A stretch of 64,000 nt of DNA, taken from Phyllobacterium pellucidum (GTDB lineage: Bacteria; Pseudomonadota; Alphaproteobacteria; Rhizobiales; Rhizobiaceae). The notes beneath the pieces were generated by a model. The model saw only the letters and a list, made by a program, of their open reading frames with translations, ran no database searches and was not told where the DNA came from. The stretch lies in assembly GCF_013327855.1 (NCBI RefSeq), contig NZ_JABUMX010000004.1:186001-250000 (forward strand), given 5' to 3'. Below are positions 51,753 through 60,620 of this stretch, piece after piece. The position numbers and the translations under genes were made by a program. Within the stretch, counting starts at the first letter, position 1. Every line of letters starts with the position of its first letter.

Positions 51753-52664
51753 TCAACGGGGCCAGATGGCCGAGGCGGCGACAAACAGGCCCTTGCGCAC
51801 GGCTTCATCGGCGTCGACCGCACCAAATTCGATGCCCGCGAGCGAAATTGCCTTGCCGTAGAGCGTAGCCATGCTGCCGGAAGCAACGAGCGCCACCCTG
51901 CCCTGATGCTTCGATCTTGCGCCGGCGATTTCCGCGCCGATAAGCAGACCAGAAAGTCGTGAGGCCGCTCCCTCAGGCGAGAGGTTCTCGAGCAACATCG
52001 CCGCGCGGATGGGAAAGAGTTCGCCGAGCATCGCTTCTCCAGACAGCATCAACTCCACTGCCGCGGTAAATTGCGGATGATCGGCAGAGGCAGAACTCAC
52101 AGCGCCTTGCACGGAGTGCCGCAGAATCGACTGCGAGGCGAGAAGCGCATAGAGTTCGCCCGTCAAATAGGTTGAAAACGTCTTTGCCCTGCCGCTCTGG
52201 AGTTCGACCCATTTCGAGTGGGTACCGGGCATGGCGACGACACCGTCCGTGATGTTTCGAGCCAGCATGGCGCCAAGGAGTTGGGTTTCCTCGCCCCGCA
52301 TGACGTTGGGAAAGCGCCCGGATTGCGACAGACCCGGGATGATCCGCACATCACGGTCGATCCCTGTAATTTTCACGGCACCAGAAAGAATCGCATTGAG
52401 ATCCGCCGGGACGGCAACGTAGTTGGCCTCGACCCAACCCTGGCGTGAGCCCGCCATGCCGCAGACGATAACCGGCAACTGCTCGGGCGCACCAAGCTCT
52501 GCTAGGTGAGCTTCGAGTGTCGTGCCGAATCCGCGTTCCCGCGACGCATCGAGCCCATCATCCGAACGCTTCTCGGCAATGATGTTCCCCGTGCCATCCA
52601 CAAGCCAGAGGCGAAAACGGCTCGTTCCCCAATCGGCGAGGCCATAGGCGGGTGCAGACGTCAC
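51753..52664 (-). CDS. dgoK: 2-dehydro-3-deoxygalactonokinase
   Basis: 303 residues from GTG 52664, seven bases after GGAGG; the GTGA overlap with the SDR stop supports this start over 52736. DgoK motifs: LADWGTSRFRLWLVDGTG, CGMAGSRQGWVEA, GVVAMPGTHSKWVEL with the catalytic Asp/His region, and GRVALVASGSMATLYG. It phosphorylates 2-dehydro-3-deoxygalactonate for DgoA. Confidence 0.94.
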   Translation of the reverse strand: MTSAPAYGLADWGTSRFRLWLVDGTGNIIAEKRSDDGLDASRERGFGTTLEAHLAELGAPEQLPVIVCGMAGSRQGWVEANYVAVPADLNAILSGAVKITGIDRDVRIIPGLSQSGRFPNVMRGEETQLLGAMLARNITDGVVAMPGTHSKWVELQSGRAKTFSTYLTGELYALLASQSILRHSVQGAVSSASADHPQFTAAVELMLSGEAMLGELFPIRAAMLLENLSPEGAASRLSGLLIGAEIAGARSKHQGRVALVASGSMATLYGKAISLAGIEFGAVDADEAVRKGLFVAASAIWPR

Positions 52665-53428
52665 AGGCAGCCTCCATCGACGATGAGCGTTTGTGCTGTC
52701 AGCATGCGTGATGCGTCCGAGGCCAGGAAGAGGCAAGGTCCCACCATGTCGCCTGGCAGCAATTCCTCAGGAATGGCCTGCCTTTTCATATACGCTTCCA
52801 GCCCTTCTTCCGTGACCCAATGCGTGCGTTGCCGTTCCGTCATCACCCAGCCGGGGGCGATGGCATTGACACGGATCTTCTCCGGTCCGAGCCTACCCGC
52901 CAATCCCTTTGTCAGGCCTATGATTCCAGCCTTGGCAGCGGTGTAGGCTGGCAGGTTGCCCTGGTTGATCATGAAGGAGATCGACGTGAAATTAATGATC
53001 GATCCCCCACCTGCCGTTCGCATGCCGGATACGACAGCCTGGGCGGTAAAGAAGTGCGGGCGAAGATTTATCGCCTGGTTCCCGTCCCAGTAATTCTCTG
53101 TCACATCGTCAATGTCATGCCGGTCATCCCAGGCGGCATTGTTGACGAGAACGGTAACGGGTCCGTTCTTCGAAATTGCCGTGGCAACAGCGTTGCGCAG
53201 GGCCTCGATGTCGGTGAGATCGGCCTTCAAATAAAACGGGCGGTTGCCGTATTTGTTGTCGAGCGCGTTGGCCAGGTCCTGTGAAGCAGCCTCAGCAATG
53301 TCGATGAAAGCAACGCGTGCACCTTGCGCGACGAAACCCTCCGTGAGGGCAGCGCCGATGCCGGACCCGCCACCCGTTATGAGCACGGAGCGGTTCTTCA
53401 GGTCGGGGAAAACGGCAGAAGGCATCAT
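52661..53428 (-). CDS. SDR dehydrogenase, probable sugar 1-dehydrogenase
   Basis: About 255 residues from ATG 53428. SDR cofactor motif LITGGGSGIGAAL, NNAAWDD, and the catalytic Ser/Tyr/Lys set (NFTSISF, YTAAKAG). A longer frame to 53533 would contain the IclR-type operator at 53449-53465, so the short form is preferred. In the operon with dgoK, dgoA and a lactonase it probably oxidises galactose or a related aldose at C1; this is by context only. The stop overlaps the dgoK GTG by four bases. Confidence 0.88.
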   Translation of the reverse strand: MMPSAVFPDLKNRSVLITGGGSGIGAALTEGFVAQGARVAFIDIAEAASQDLANALDNKYGNRPFYLKADLTDIEALRNAVATAISKNGPVTVLVNNAAWDDRHDIDDVTENYWDGNQAINLRPHFFTAQAVVSGMRTAGGGSIINFTSISFMINQGNLPAYTAAKAGIIGLTKGLAGRLGPEKIRVNAIAPGWVMTERQRTHWVTEEGLEAYMKRQAIPEELLPGDMVGPCLFLASDASRMLTAQTLIVDGGCL

Positions 53429-53448
53429 GGCTCGAACTCGCAGCAGAA

Positions 53449-53465
53449 GTTCCATTATTTGGAAC
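53449..53465. promoter_or_regulatory. IclR-type operator
   Basis: GTTCCATTATTTGGAAC has perfect 6-bp arms with a 5-base AT-rich spacer and resembles the TGGAA-type palindromes bound by IclR-family proteins. It lies between the dgo-type operon (start 53428) and the divergent IclR gene (start 53596). Confidence 0.6.
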
Positions 53466-53595
53466 AGTGTTTGACTATATCGAATTGATCTCGTAGGCTC
53501 CCGGAAGTCAAGATGTGACCCTGAATTCCGCACCCGGACAACTCACATTTGTGTAGTGAGCCCCGATTCAAGGTGAAGGTGCATGGAGAGCGCGA

Positions 53596-54396
53596 GTGAG
53601 CAAGAGCCGAACGACTGCCAGCGCCAGAGATACGGGCACACTCGGCAAAGCGGTCAGCGTGCTCGATATCATCGCCAACGCGAGCGAGCCGTTACGATTT
53701 ACCGATGTTCTGCGTCTTACCCGTCAGCCGCGCGGCACGCTTCACCGGCAGATTTCAAACCTTATTGAAGAGGGCCTGCTTACAGTCAATCGCGATCAGT
53801 CCTACGGCCTTGGCCTTCGGCTGCTGCAGTTTGCATCACGGGCATGGGCGAGCAACGAATTGCGCGCTATCGCCGAACCGCATATCCGCAAACTGCACGA
53901 GGCGACGGGCGAAACCGTGCATCTCGGTGTTTTGCAGGGCACCGAGGTCGTCTACCTCGACAAGATCGAAAGCCGGCAAAATATCCGCCTCGTCTCGCGA
54001 ATCGGCAATACGGCGCCAGCCTGGTGTACCGGTGTCGGCAAGGCCGCACTGTCGGCGATGGCCGATGAAGATTTGCACGACCGTATCGGCAAAATAAACT
54101 TTATCCGCTTTACACCGCATACGATTACCGATGCACCGAGCCTGCTGAACGAGATTTCCACGATCCGCAGGGCGGGCAACGCCTATGATCGAGAAGAACA
54201 TGAACTCGGGATTTGCTGCGTGGCCGCACCCGTCTCGTCGACTGACAAAAAGCTCATCGCCGGCGTATCGGTGACGGGGCCCGCATACCGTATCACGCCG
54301 GAAATCCTCTCCTCCTGGGCCGGAATCACCCGCGCAGCGGCGGCAGCAATCATGCATGACATGGCGATCCAGTTCTCGCCGCGCCGTTCAGCCTGA
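53596..54396 (+). CDS. IclR family transcriptional regulator
   Basis: 266 residues from GTG 53596, following GGAGAG. The N-terminal winged helix-turn-helix (LGKAVSVLDIIANASEPLRFTDVLRLTRQPRGTLHRQISNLIEEGLL) precedes the IclR effector domain (GETVHLGVLQGTEVVYLDKIESRQNIRL, CTGVGKAALSAM, GICCVAAPV). It most likely controls the adjacent SDR/dgoK/dgoA/lactonase operon through the palindrome at 53449-53465. Confidence 0.92.
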   Translation: MSKSRTTASARDTGTLGKAVSVLDIIANASEPLRFTDVLRLTRQPRGTLHRQISNLIEEGLLTVNRDQSYGLGLRLLQFASRAWASNELRAIAEPHIRKLHEATGETVHLGVLQGTEVVYLDKIESRQNIRLVSRIGNTAPAWCTGVGKAALSAMADEDLHDRIGKINFIRFTPHTITDAPSLLNEISTIRRAGNAYDREEHELGICCVAAPVSSTDKKLIAGVSVTGPAYRITPEILSSWAGITRAAAAAIMHDMAIQFSPRRSA

Positions 54397-54400
54397 GCGA

Positions 54401-55027
54401 CTAGTTGCGGATGGTAAAATCCGCCTCGCGCGACTCTTCGAGAACGAGTTCGGCATTGGGCATGTCGTTGGAAAGTGCCCGTTGCTGGGCCGAGCCGACA
54501 TTGTGGCCAAGGCCCAGCCAGCGCTGGACGAGACGGTTTTCGAGTTCGAGGCGATCGACTTCAAGAAAGACGGTAACGTCGAAGAGCGGCGCGAGCCGGT
54601 CCCATGGCGCCTGATCCAGAAGAAGGTAGTTGCCTTCGACGAGGATCATGCGCTGCCCGGCACGCACGATATCGGCACCGGCCCGCGCCAGATCGAGCTT
54701 GCGGTCGAATAGCGGGATGACCACATCATCGCCGATATGCCGCAGGCGGTTCAGCAGCGCCTCAAAGCCGGCACAGTCGAAGGTCGGCGGCGAACCCTTG
54801 CGCTTGCGCAGGTTCATGGCGTCGAGAATGGCGTTGTCGAGGTGAAACCCGTCCATCGGCACGACGATTGCCGCACCGGGTTCGCGAGCATTGATGGCTT
54901 CGCAAAGCGCCGCCGAAGCAGTCGATTTACCGGCGCCGGGCGCGCCCGCAATCGCGACGATCAGACGGTCGGTCCTGGCCGCCCGGGCAAGAAGTTCGGG
55001 AACGAGATCTTCGACGGTGATCATCAT
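54401..55027 (-). CDS. Small P-loop kinase (FrcK/uridine kinase-like)
   Basis: 208 residues, cytoplasmic P-loop kinase: Walker A AIAGAPGAGKST, VPMDGFHLDNAIL and FDCAGFEALLNRLRHIGD, VEGNYLLLDQAPWDRLAPLFD, and a lid with RLVQRWLGLGHN. The layout is that of nucleoside/sugar kinases of the phosphoribulokinase/uridine kinase type, including FrcK of the rhizobial fructose locus. It lies 2.4 kb from the Frc-like importer with yiaWV between, so co-transcription is unlikely. Substrate not assigned. Confidence 0.85.
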   Translation of the reverse strand: MMITVEDLVPELLARAARTDRLIVAIAGAPGAGKSTASAALCEAINAREPGAAIVVPMDGFHLDNAILDAMNLRKRKGSPPTFDCAGFEALLNRLRHIGDDVVIPLFDRKLDLARAGADIVRAGQRMILVEGNYLLLDQAPWDRLAPLFDVTVFLEVDRLELENRLVQRWLGLGHNVGSAQQRALSNDMPNAELVLEESREADFTIRN

Positions 55028-55102
55028 GGGGCGATACTCTGCGATGTTCTACGCTACCGCTTCTACCGTTCCCAACGATGCGGAGGAAGTATTTTCTTGG
55101 GA

Positions 55103-56251
55103 CTAGCGGTCGAAGACGAGATAGTTTTCCCATGCACGCATTCTGAGCAGTATCCTGCGGATGATGGCGAGCGCCGCCATGCTTTTGGTATAAACAGCAA
55201 CCTCCGCCGTTGCGCCACCCGGCAGATTATAGGCGGCGACCTCCTCGCCAAGATCGATCACCGTAATCATGCGTCCAGGCGCTTGGCGGTCGTCGGGAGC
55301 AAGAAGCGTACCCGAGGGTTCAAGCTGTCCCGTCGCCATGGTTTCAACCACGGTCTTTACCGTGCCGCGAAAGACCTGGCCTGGAACAGCTGCGAAGGAG
55401 ATCTCCGCTTCGTCGCCGGCCGCGACCCGTTGCAGCGACAATTGGTTGAAGGCCGCTGCAAAGACGCGCCGGTCGGTGTGCACAAAAGTCATGACAGGAC
55501 GGAGCGGCAGGGAGACGGCCATCATCCCCGGATGCAGGAACACCTGCGCCGCATAGCCATCCGTAGGCGCGCGGTAGACGCTCTGCTCGAGATCGAACTC
55601 CGCTCGCGCCACCTCGGCCTCGAGTTGTGCGACCGTCGTATCGATACCACCGATCTGCGCGTTGGCGGCAAGACGCGCCTGATCGGCCTGTGCGGCGGCG
55701 CTCGCAAGTGCGCTTTGCGCTGCCAGATAGAGGTCGCGCCGGTTGACCACCTCAGCCTCAGAAAACGGCGCATCGCCCTTCCCGCCCGCCCGCGCGTTGG
55801 CCGTCGCATGCCGGTCGTAGTCATCCTTGGCGCGGTCGCGTGAATCGCGCGCGCCATCGACGGCTGCGTTGGCAGCCTTAAGCGCCGCCTGGCGTTCGAG
55901 TGCGTCCTGCTGTGCCTTGGCCAGAGCCGCTTTCCGGTGGGCGAGCGCATATTCGAAAGGTCGCGGATCAAGCCGGAACAGGACGTCGCCCTTCTTTACA
56001 TGGGTATTGGGTGCGACGGGAACATCGACCACCTGGCCGTTGACGGCCGGGCTGATAGGCGTCGCATAAAAATAGAGCCGGGCCTCGGTCGTGAATGGGT
56101 GGTTATAGTTCATGGCGATGACGATGCCGCCGATGAGAACGACGCCGCCGAGCACGGTCGTCGTCAGTGTCCACTGATTGACCGGCAGCCGCAGGAGCCG
56201 GAATGCGACAATGCAGAGAGCCGCATAAAGGAGGCAAAGGAGCGTGGTCAT
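55103..56251 (-). CDS. yiaV: HlyD-family membrane fusion protein (YiaV)
   Basis: 382 residues. Two N-terminal membrane segments (TLLCLLYAALCIVAF and TTTVLGGVVLIGGIVI) precede the HlyD/EmrA adaptor: a lipoyl-like half (SPAVNGQVVDVPVAPNTHVKKGDVLFRLDP), a coiled-coil hairpin (ALAKAQQDALERQAAL to AAAQADQARLAANAQ) and a beta-barrel half. It overlaps yiaW by four bases, as in the E. coli yiaVW pair. The transported substrate and partner pump are unknown. Confidence 0.85.
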   Translation of the reverse strand: MTTLLCLLYAALCIVAFRLLRLPVNQWTLTTTVLGGVVLIGGIVIAMNYNHPFTTEARLYFYATPISPAVNGQVVDVPVAPNTHVKKGDVLFRLDPRPFEYALAHRKAALAKAQQDALERQAALKAANAAVDGARDSRDRAKDDYDRHATANARAGGKGDAPFSEAEVVNRRDLYLAAQSALASAAAQADQARLAANAQIGGIDTTVAQLEAEVARAEFDLEQSVYRAPTDGYAAQVFLHPGMMAVSLPLRPVMTFVHTDRRVFAAAFNQLSLQRVAAGDEAEISFAAVPGQVFRGTVKTVVETMATGQLEPSGTLLAPDDRQAPGRMITVIDLGEEVAAYNLPGGATAEVAVYTKSMAALAIIRRILLRMRAWENYLVFDR

Positions 56252-56556
56252 TTCGCGGAGGGCCCGGTAGCCTGCCGGCGTTCCAGCGCGGCAATCCGGT
56301 CTTCAAGCGCTCTCGACCCGCTAGAACCCATGCCCCATCCCCGGTCGGGCCGGTACATCATCGCCCAGATCCAGAGGAACGGCCAAATCGCGTGCAGCGT
56401 AAAGAGACTGACCCAACCTGCAGCTTCAATCGCATCCTGGTGCGGATGGTCGCGCGCCTTGGCTATCTTATAGGGAACATCGTGGATCGCGATAATGCCG
56501 TAGACGAGAGTAACTGCCAGAAAAAACAGAAGCGCGAGCGCAACATAGTCAAGCAC
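56248..56556 (-). CDS. yiaW: DUF3302 inner membrane protein (YiaW)
   Basis: 102 residues, two transmembrane segments (YVALALLFFLAVTLVYGI and VSLFTLHAIWPFLWIWAMM) and a polar C-terminus. The sequence fits DUF3302/YiaW, and the four-base overlap with the HlyD-like gene repeats the E. coli gene pair. Function unknown. Confidence 0.85.
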   Translation of the reverse strand: MLDYVALALLFFLAVTLVYGIIAIHDVPYKIAKARDHPHQDAIEAAGWVSLFTLHAIWPFLWIWAMMYRPDRGWGMGSSGSRALEDRIAALERRQATGPSAK

Positions 56557-56646
56557 AATATCAACCTCGCAATGGGTATATCAAATGCGAAGCGATTAGC
56601 TCGGATTGGTATGTTTAAAAAGTACGTAACCGTAACAAGGACCGAA

Positions 56647-56672
56647 TCCCCGCCGCAAAAAAGCGGCGGGGA
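56647..56672 (-). terminator. Stem-loop after the lyxose isomerase gene
   Basis: Perfect 10-bp arms (TCCCCGCCGC at 56647-56656, GCGGCGGGGA at 56663-56672) around an A6 loop that reads U6 in the minus-strand transcript. No further U-run follows, but it marks the end of the Frc-type operon and is probably its terminator. Confidence 0.55.
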
Positions 56673-56692
56673 AGGTACCGGAAGCTGCTACC

Positions 56693-57385
56693 TCAGGCGG
56701 TGAGCCACTTGTCGTAATCGGAAACCAGCAGATGCAGCGGCGCTTCGTCTTCGTCGATCGACGAGAAACGGCCGATGGGCTCGCGAAAGATATTGTCGGT
56801 CAGATCGTCGTTGACAGTCGACACTTCGCCGATCAGCACGTCACCACCTTCGCCCCAGAATGCATGCCAGTTGCCCGGTAGCAGGGTTACGCTTTCACCC
56901 GGCTGCAGCTTCAGCAAACCTCCAGCTTTCAGCTTGACGATACGTCCATCTGTCGCGACTTCGACATCGGTCTTCTCATCGACACTGCCGTCGGCGTTGG
57001 AATTGAAAAGTTCGAGCACAAGCGTGCCGCCGCCGCGGTTGATGATGTCTTCCGCCTTGACGATATGGCGGTGCATCGGGGACAGCTGCTTTTCGCGCGA
57101 GATCATGATCTTTTCCGCGTAGAGCATGCCGCCGCCCTTCTTCAGGTCTTCCTGGTTGCCATTGCGGGTCGTGAACAGAAAGAGGCCGAGTTCATCGAAC
57201 TTGCCCTGCCCGTAGTCGGTAATGTCCCAACCGAGGCGGGCCTGCAGAATGGCCTTTGAATCGCTGGCGGTACGCGCCTTCAATTCCTCCGGTGACCAAT
57301 AAGCGAAGGGCGGCATAACATAGCCGAAAGAGCGGATGAACTTGTCGCTCTCGCGGATGATTTCATTGACTTCGGAACGCTTCAT
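56693..57385 (-). CDS. D-lyxose/D-mannose ketol-isomerase
   Basis: 230 residues, cupin-type sugar isomerase (D-lyxose isomerase family). The metal site is visible as MHRHIVKAED (two His and Glu) and LPGNWHAFWGE (His). FAYWSPEEL and ARLGWDITDYGQG near the N-terminus match the family. These enzymes convert D-lyxose to D-xylulose and D-mannose to D-fructose. It follows the importer ATPase gene by 25 bp and is the last gene of the operon, so it should act on the imported sugar. Confidence 0.9.
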   Translation of the reverse strand: MKRSEVNEIIRESDKFIRSFGYVMPPFAYWSPEELKARTASDSKAILQARLGWDITDYGQGKFDELGLFLFTTRNGNQEDLKKGGGMLYAEKIMISREKQLSPMHRHIVKAEDIINRGGGTLVLELFNSNADGSVDEKTDVEVATDGRIVKLKAGGLLKLQPGESVTLLPGNWHAFWGEGGDVLIGEVSTVNDDLTDNIFREPIGRFSSIDEDEAPLHLLVSDYDKWLTA

Positions 57386-57410
57386 TTTTCAAATTTTTCC
57401 TTCATGTAAA

Positions 57411-58190
57411 TTACGCAACCAGTTCGGCCGGCGGGCTCTTTGCGCCAGTCATGAAAGCGACGGCGTCGGACATCGTATATTCCTTCGGATTGATGACGCA
57501 AAGACGTTTTCCGAGGCGATGGATATGAATTCTGTCGGCCACCTCGAAGACGTGCGGCATGTTGTGCGAAATCAGTACGATCGGAAGTCCGCGTTTCTTC
57601 ACGTCCTGAATGAGTTCAAGCACGCGCCGCGATTCCTTGACGCCGAGGGCAGCCGTCGGTTCGTCCATGATCACGACCTTGGAGCCAAACGCCGCGGCAC
57701 GGGCGACCGCAACGCCCTGGCGCTGCCCGCCCGAAAGCGTCTCCACAGCCTGGCCGATATTCTGGATGGTCATCAGGCCGAGCTCCGTCAACTTGTCGCG
57801 CGCCCGCTTCTCCATGGCCTTGCGGTCAAGCATGCGGAACCACTTGCCCATGATGCCGGGCTTGCGGATCTCGCGGCCGAGAAACATGTTGTCGGCGATC
57901 GAAAGCGCCGGCGACAGGGCAAGATTCTGGTACACCGTCTCGATACCTGCGTCGCGGGCTTCCATGGGGGAGCGGAAGTGGATGGGCTTGCCGTCCAGCT
58001 TGATCTCGCCGTCATCGGGGTGGATAGCGCCGGAAATCGCCTTGATGAGCGAAGATTTTCCAGCGCCATTGTCGCCGATCACCGCGAGGACCTCGCCCTT
58101 ATAGAGGTCGAAATCCGCGTAATCGAGGGCTGTGACCCGGCCATAACGCTTTACCAGTCCACGCGCGGTTAGAAGGGGTTCGCTTTGCAT
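57411..58190 (-). CDS. frcA: CUT2 sugar ABC ATPase (FrcA-like)
   Basis: 259 residues from ATG 58190, in a TGATG overlap with the permease stop; a longer frame is rejected. Single ABC domain, as in FrcA (unlike the double domain of RbsA): Walker A GDNGAGKSS, LSGGQRQGVAVARAAAFGSKVVIMDEPTAALG. It powers import of a fructose/ribose/mannose-type sugar. Confidence 0.9.
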   Translation of the reverse strand: MQSEPLLTARGLVKRYGRVTALDYADFDLYKGEVLAVIGDNGAGKSSLIKAISGAIHPDDGEIKLDGKPIHFRSPMEARDAGIETVYQNLALSPALSIADNMFLGREIRKPGIMGKWFRMLDRKAMEKRARDKLTELGLMTIQNIGQAVETLSGGQRQGVAVARAAAFGSKVVIMDEPTAALGVKESRRVLELIQDVKKRGLPIVLISHNMPHVFEVADRIHIHRLGKRLCVINPKEYTMSDAVAFMTGAKSPPAELVA

Positions 58191-59272
58191 CAGCCTGCTA
58201 CCTTTCTGATCCACTGATCGATTGCGACGGCAAGGATAATCAGGACGCCGATGATCAGGTACGTCCATTGCACGTCAGTGCCGTACATGCGCATTCCGAA
58301 CGAGAACACGCCGACGATGAGCGCGCCGAAGAGCATGCCGAGGATGGAGCCCCGTCCGCCGAAGAGCGACATACCGCCAATCACGACGGCGGTGATGGAT
58401 TCGATGTTGGCAAACTGGCCGATCTGCGGCGAAACCGAACCGTTGCGCCCGATGGAGGCCCACCCGGCCAGTGCACAGATGAGACCGGCAAGCACGTAGA
58501 CAGTGATCACGACACGCTTCGTCCGGACGCCGGAAAGCTTCGCCGCCTCGGGATCGTCGCCGATGGCGTAAACGTGGCGGCCCCACGCCGTATGGTTGAG
58601 GACATACCAGAGAACGGCAATCAGAATGAGCATGGCAAAGACGCCATAGGTGAAAGTGGCCCCGCCAATATTGATCTTCTGACCGAAGAACTGGAGCAAG
58701 GGCGCGTTTGTCTCAATATCCTGGGCCCGGATCGTCTCATTGGCGGAATAGATGTATGTCGTTGCGAGGAAAATCTGCCAGGTGCCGAGGGTGACGATGA
58801 AGGGCGGCAGCTTCACGGTCGCGATAAGAAAACCGTTGATGAAGCCGCACAATGCGCCGAGCGCAACGCCGCAGAGGATCGCAAGTTCAACCGGCATTCC
58901 GTAGCGAAAGGTGAACTGGCCCATGACCACGGAAGTCAGCACCATGATCGCGCCGACCGAAAGGTCGATGCCGGCGGTAAGCACGACCAAGGTTTGCGCC
59001 GCGCCGACGATACCGACAATGGCCACCTGCTGAAGAATAAGCGACAGCGCGAAGGGCGTGAAAAATCGCGACCCGACGATGACTGCGAAGATCAGCAGTG
59101 ACAGGACGAGAACGATCAGGGGTACCGAGGCCGGACTCGAGTGCAGAAAGTGCCGCAGCTTTTCGAGGGGGCTTCGCTCATGCTGGTCGAAGCTCGCGAC
59201 CGTCGTCGCACTTTGCGACAGCACGCGCTCGAACTCTTGCCCGGTCTGAGATGTAGTGTTGGTTTCCGTCAT
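58190..59272 (-). CDS. frcC: CUT2 sugar ABC permease (FrcC-like)
   Basis: 360 residues with about ten membrane segments, COG1172 (RbsC/FrcC) family. VVLTAGIDLSVGAIMVLTSVV and IGGMSLFGGRGSILGMLFGALIVG are the characteristic signatures. It is separated from the binding protein gene by a perfect 12-bp stem-loop and overlaps the ATPase gene. Confidence 0.92.
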   Translation of the reverse strand: MTETNTTSQTGQEFERVLSQSATTVASFDQHERSPLEKLRHFLHSSPASVPLIVLVLSLLIFAVIVGSRFFTPFALSLILQQVAIVGIVGAAQTLVVLTAGIDLSVGAIMVLTSVVMGQFTFRYGMPVELAILCGVALGALCGFINGFLIATVKLPPFIVTLGTWQIFLATTYIYSANETIRAQDIETNAPLLQFFGQKINIGGATFTYGVFAMLILIAVLWYVLNHTAWGRHVYAIGDDPEAAKLSGVRTKRVVITVYVLAGLICALAGWASIGRNGSVSPQIGQFANIESITAVVIGGMSLFGGRGSILGMLFGALIVGVFSFGMRMYGTDVQWTYLIIGVLIILAVAIDQWIRKVAG

Positions 59273-59301
59273 GGCTGGGCCCTCCCTGAACCGCTGAAGT
59301 C

Positions 59302-59331
59302 GGAGAGAGGAGGTTACACCCTCCTCTCTCC
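59302..59331 (-). terminator. Stem-loop between sugar-binding protein and permease genes
   Basis: Perfect 12-bp arms (GGAGAGAGGAGG at 59302-59313, CCTCCTCTCTCC at 59320-59331) with a 6-base loop. No U-run follows on the minus strand; likely stabilises the binding-protein message or weakens readthrough. Confidence 0.6.
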
Positions 59332-59364
59332 CCCTGCTTGCTTTATTGCTGGCTCAAACCTGGA

Positions 59365-60399
59365 TCAGCCCCAGCACTTGCCCATGCCGGTCTTGACATC
59401 GATGGACTCGAGGCCCTGAACCGGCTTGTCGGTGACGAGCGCAACACCCGTGTCAAAGAACGACTTGCCTTCCGTGGGCTTCGGCTTTTCGCCGGTATCG
59501 GCGAATTTCTTGATCGCCTCGATGCCGAGCGATGCCATCAGCAGCGGATATTGCTGTGACGTCGCGCCAATGACGCCGGCCTCGACGTTCTTGACGCCTG
59601 GGCAGCCGCCGTCGACGGAAACGATGAGAACGTCTTTCTCCTTGCCAACAGCCTTCAGAGCCTCATAGGCGCCGGCAGCTGCCGGTTCATTGATCGTATG
59701 GACGACGGTGATGCTCGGGTCTTTCTGCAGAAGGCTTTCCATCGCCTTGCGGCCGCCTTCTTCATTGCCGTTGGTGACGTCATGGCCGACGATACGCGGG
59801 TCCTTTTCGTCGCCGATCTTGTTGATATCGACGACGTCGATGCCGAAGCCCTTCATGAAGCCCTGATCGCGCAAGACATCGACGGTTGGCTGCGACGGCG
59901 TCAGATCGAGGAAGGCGATCTTCGCGTCCTTCGCCTTGTCGCCGAGCGTACCGGCGGCCCACTTGCCGATCAGTTCGCCGGCGAGGAGGTTGTCGGTGGC
60001 GAAGGTTGCGTCGGCGGCATCAGCAGGGTCGAGCGGCGTATCCAGTGCGATGACCAGAAGGCCGGCGTCGCGCGCCTGCTTGACAGACGAAACGATGCCG
60101 GCCGTATCGGACGCAGTAAGCAGAATACCCTTGGCGCCGTCAGCGATACACGTCTCGATTGCAGCGACCTGGCTTTCGCTGTCGCCGTCGATCTTGCCGG
60201 CGTAAGTCTTCAGATTAACGCCAAGTTCCTTGGCTTTGGCGACGGCGCCTTCCTTCATTTTGACAAAGAACGGATTGGTGTCGGTCTTGGTGATCAGGCA
60301 GGCCCCGACATCCGCCGCCTGCGCCGGAGCAGCAAAAGCGGTAATCGCCACCGCGGCGGCACCAAAAACGCTTGATTTCAGATAAATGCTTCTGAGCAT
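59365..60399 (-). CDS. frcB: CUT2 sugar-binding protein (FrcB-like)
   Basis: 344 residues from ATG 60399 after GGGAGGAAG; signal peptide ending near AQAAD. Type I periplasmic binding protein: [87 protein letters not shown], and [15 protein letters not shown]. It resembles the rhizobial FrcB that binds fructose, mannose and ribose; the nearby lyxose/mannose isomerase fits such a ligand. Confidence 0.92.
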   Translation of the reverse strand: MLRSIYLKSSVFGAAAVAITAFAAPAQAADVGACLITKTDTNPFFVKMKEGAVAKAKELGVNLKTYAGKIDGDSESQVAAIETCIADGAKGILLTASDTAGIVSSVKQARDAGLLVIALDTPLDPADAADATFATDNLLAGELIGKWAAGTLGDKAKDAKIAFLDLTPSQPTVDVLRDQGFMKGFGIDVVDINKIGDEKDPRIVGHDVTNGNEEGGRKAMESLLQKDPSITVVHTINEPAAAGAYEALKAVGKEKDVLIVSVDGGCPGVKNVEAGVIGATSQQYPLLMASLGIEAIKKFADTGEKPKPTEGKSFFDTGVALVTDKPVQGLESIDVKTGMGKCWG

Positions 60400-60534
60400 G
60401 TCACTTCCTCCCAAAAAATCGCGCCAGTCCGCGATAGGCCGGCGCCCTGCCGGTCCCTTGTTCAACTCCTAACACCTCGGACAGTTATCCTCCCGGCCAA
60501 GTGTTCCGCCTAGCAAATACCACTCGCCTCGGGC

Positions 60535-60572
60535 TGTCAACATTAATAAATCACTCTGATTTAATATTGACA
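60535..60572. promoter_or_regulatory. Probable operator between frcB and the ROK gene
   Basis: The core TAAATCA (60547-60553), CTC, TGATTTA (60557-60563) is a perfect palindrome, and outer TGTCAA and TTGACA elements (60535-60540, 60567-60572) are also mirrored, with a 3-base offset on one side. It lies in the divergent promoter region and is a likely ROK-repressor site. Confidence 0.5.
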
Positions 60573-60620
60573 CTCCGGCTTCATGCCGCCATTGTCGGTG
60601 GACATCGGGAGGAGTCCCAC

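Noticed and set aside
54737..55843. A 368-codon plus-strand open frame across the kinase and yiaV
   Set aside because: It runs antisense through two well-supported minus-strand genes and is very rich in Arg, His and Asp, which is typical of shadow frames.
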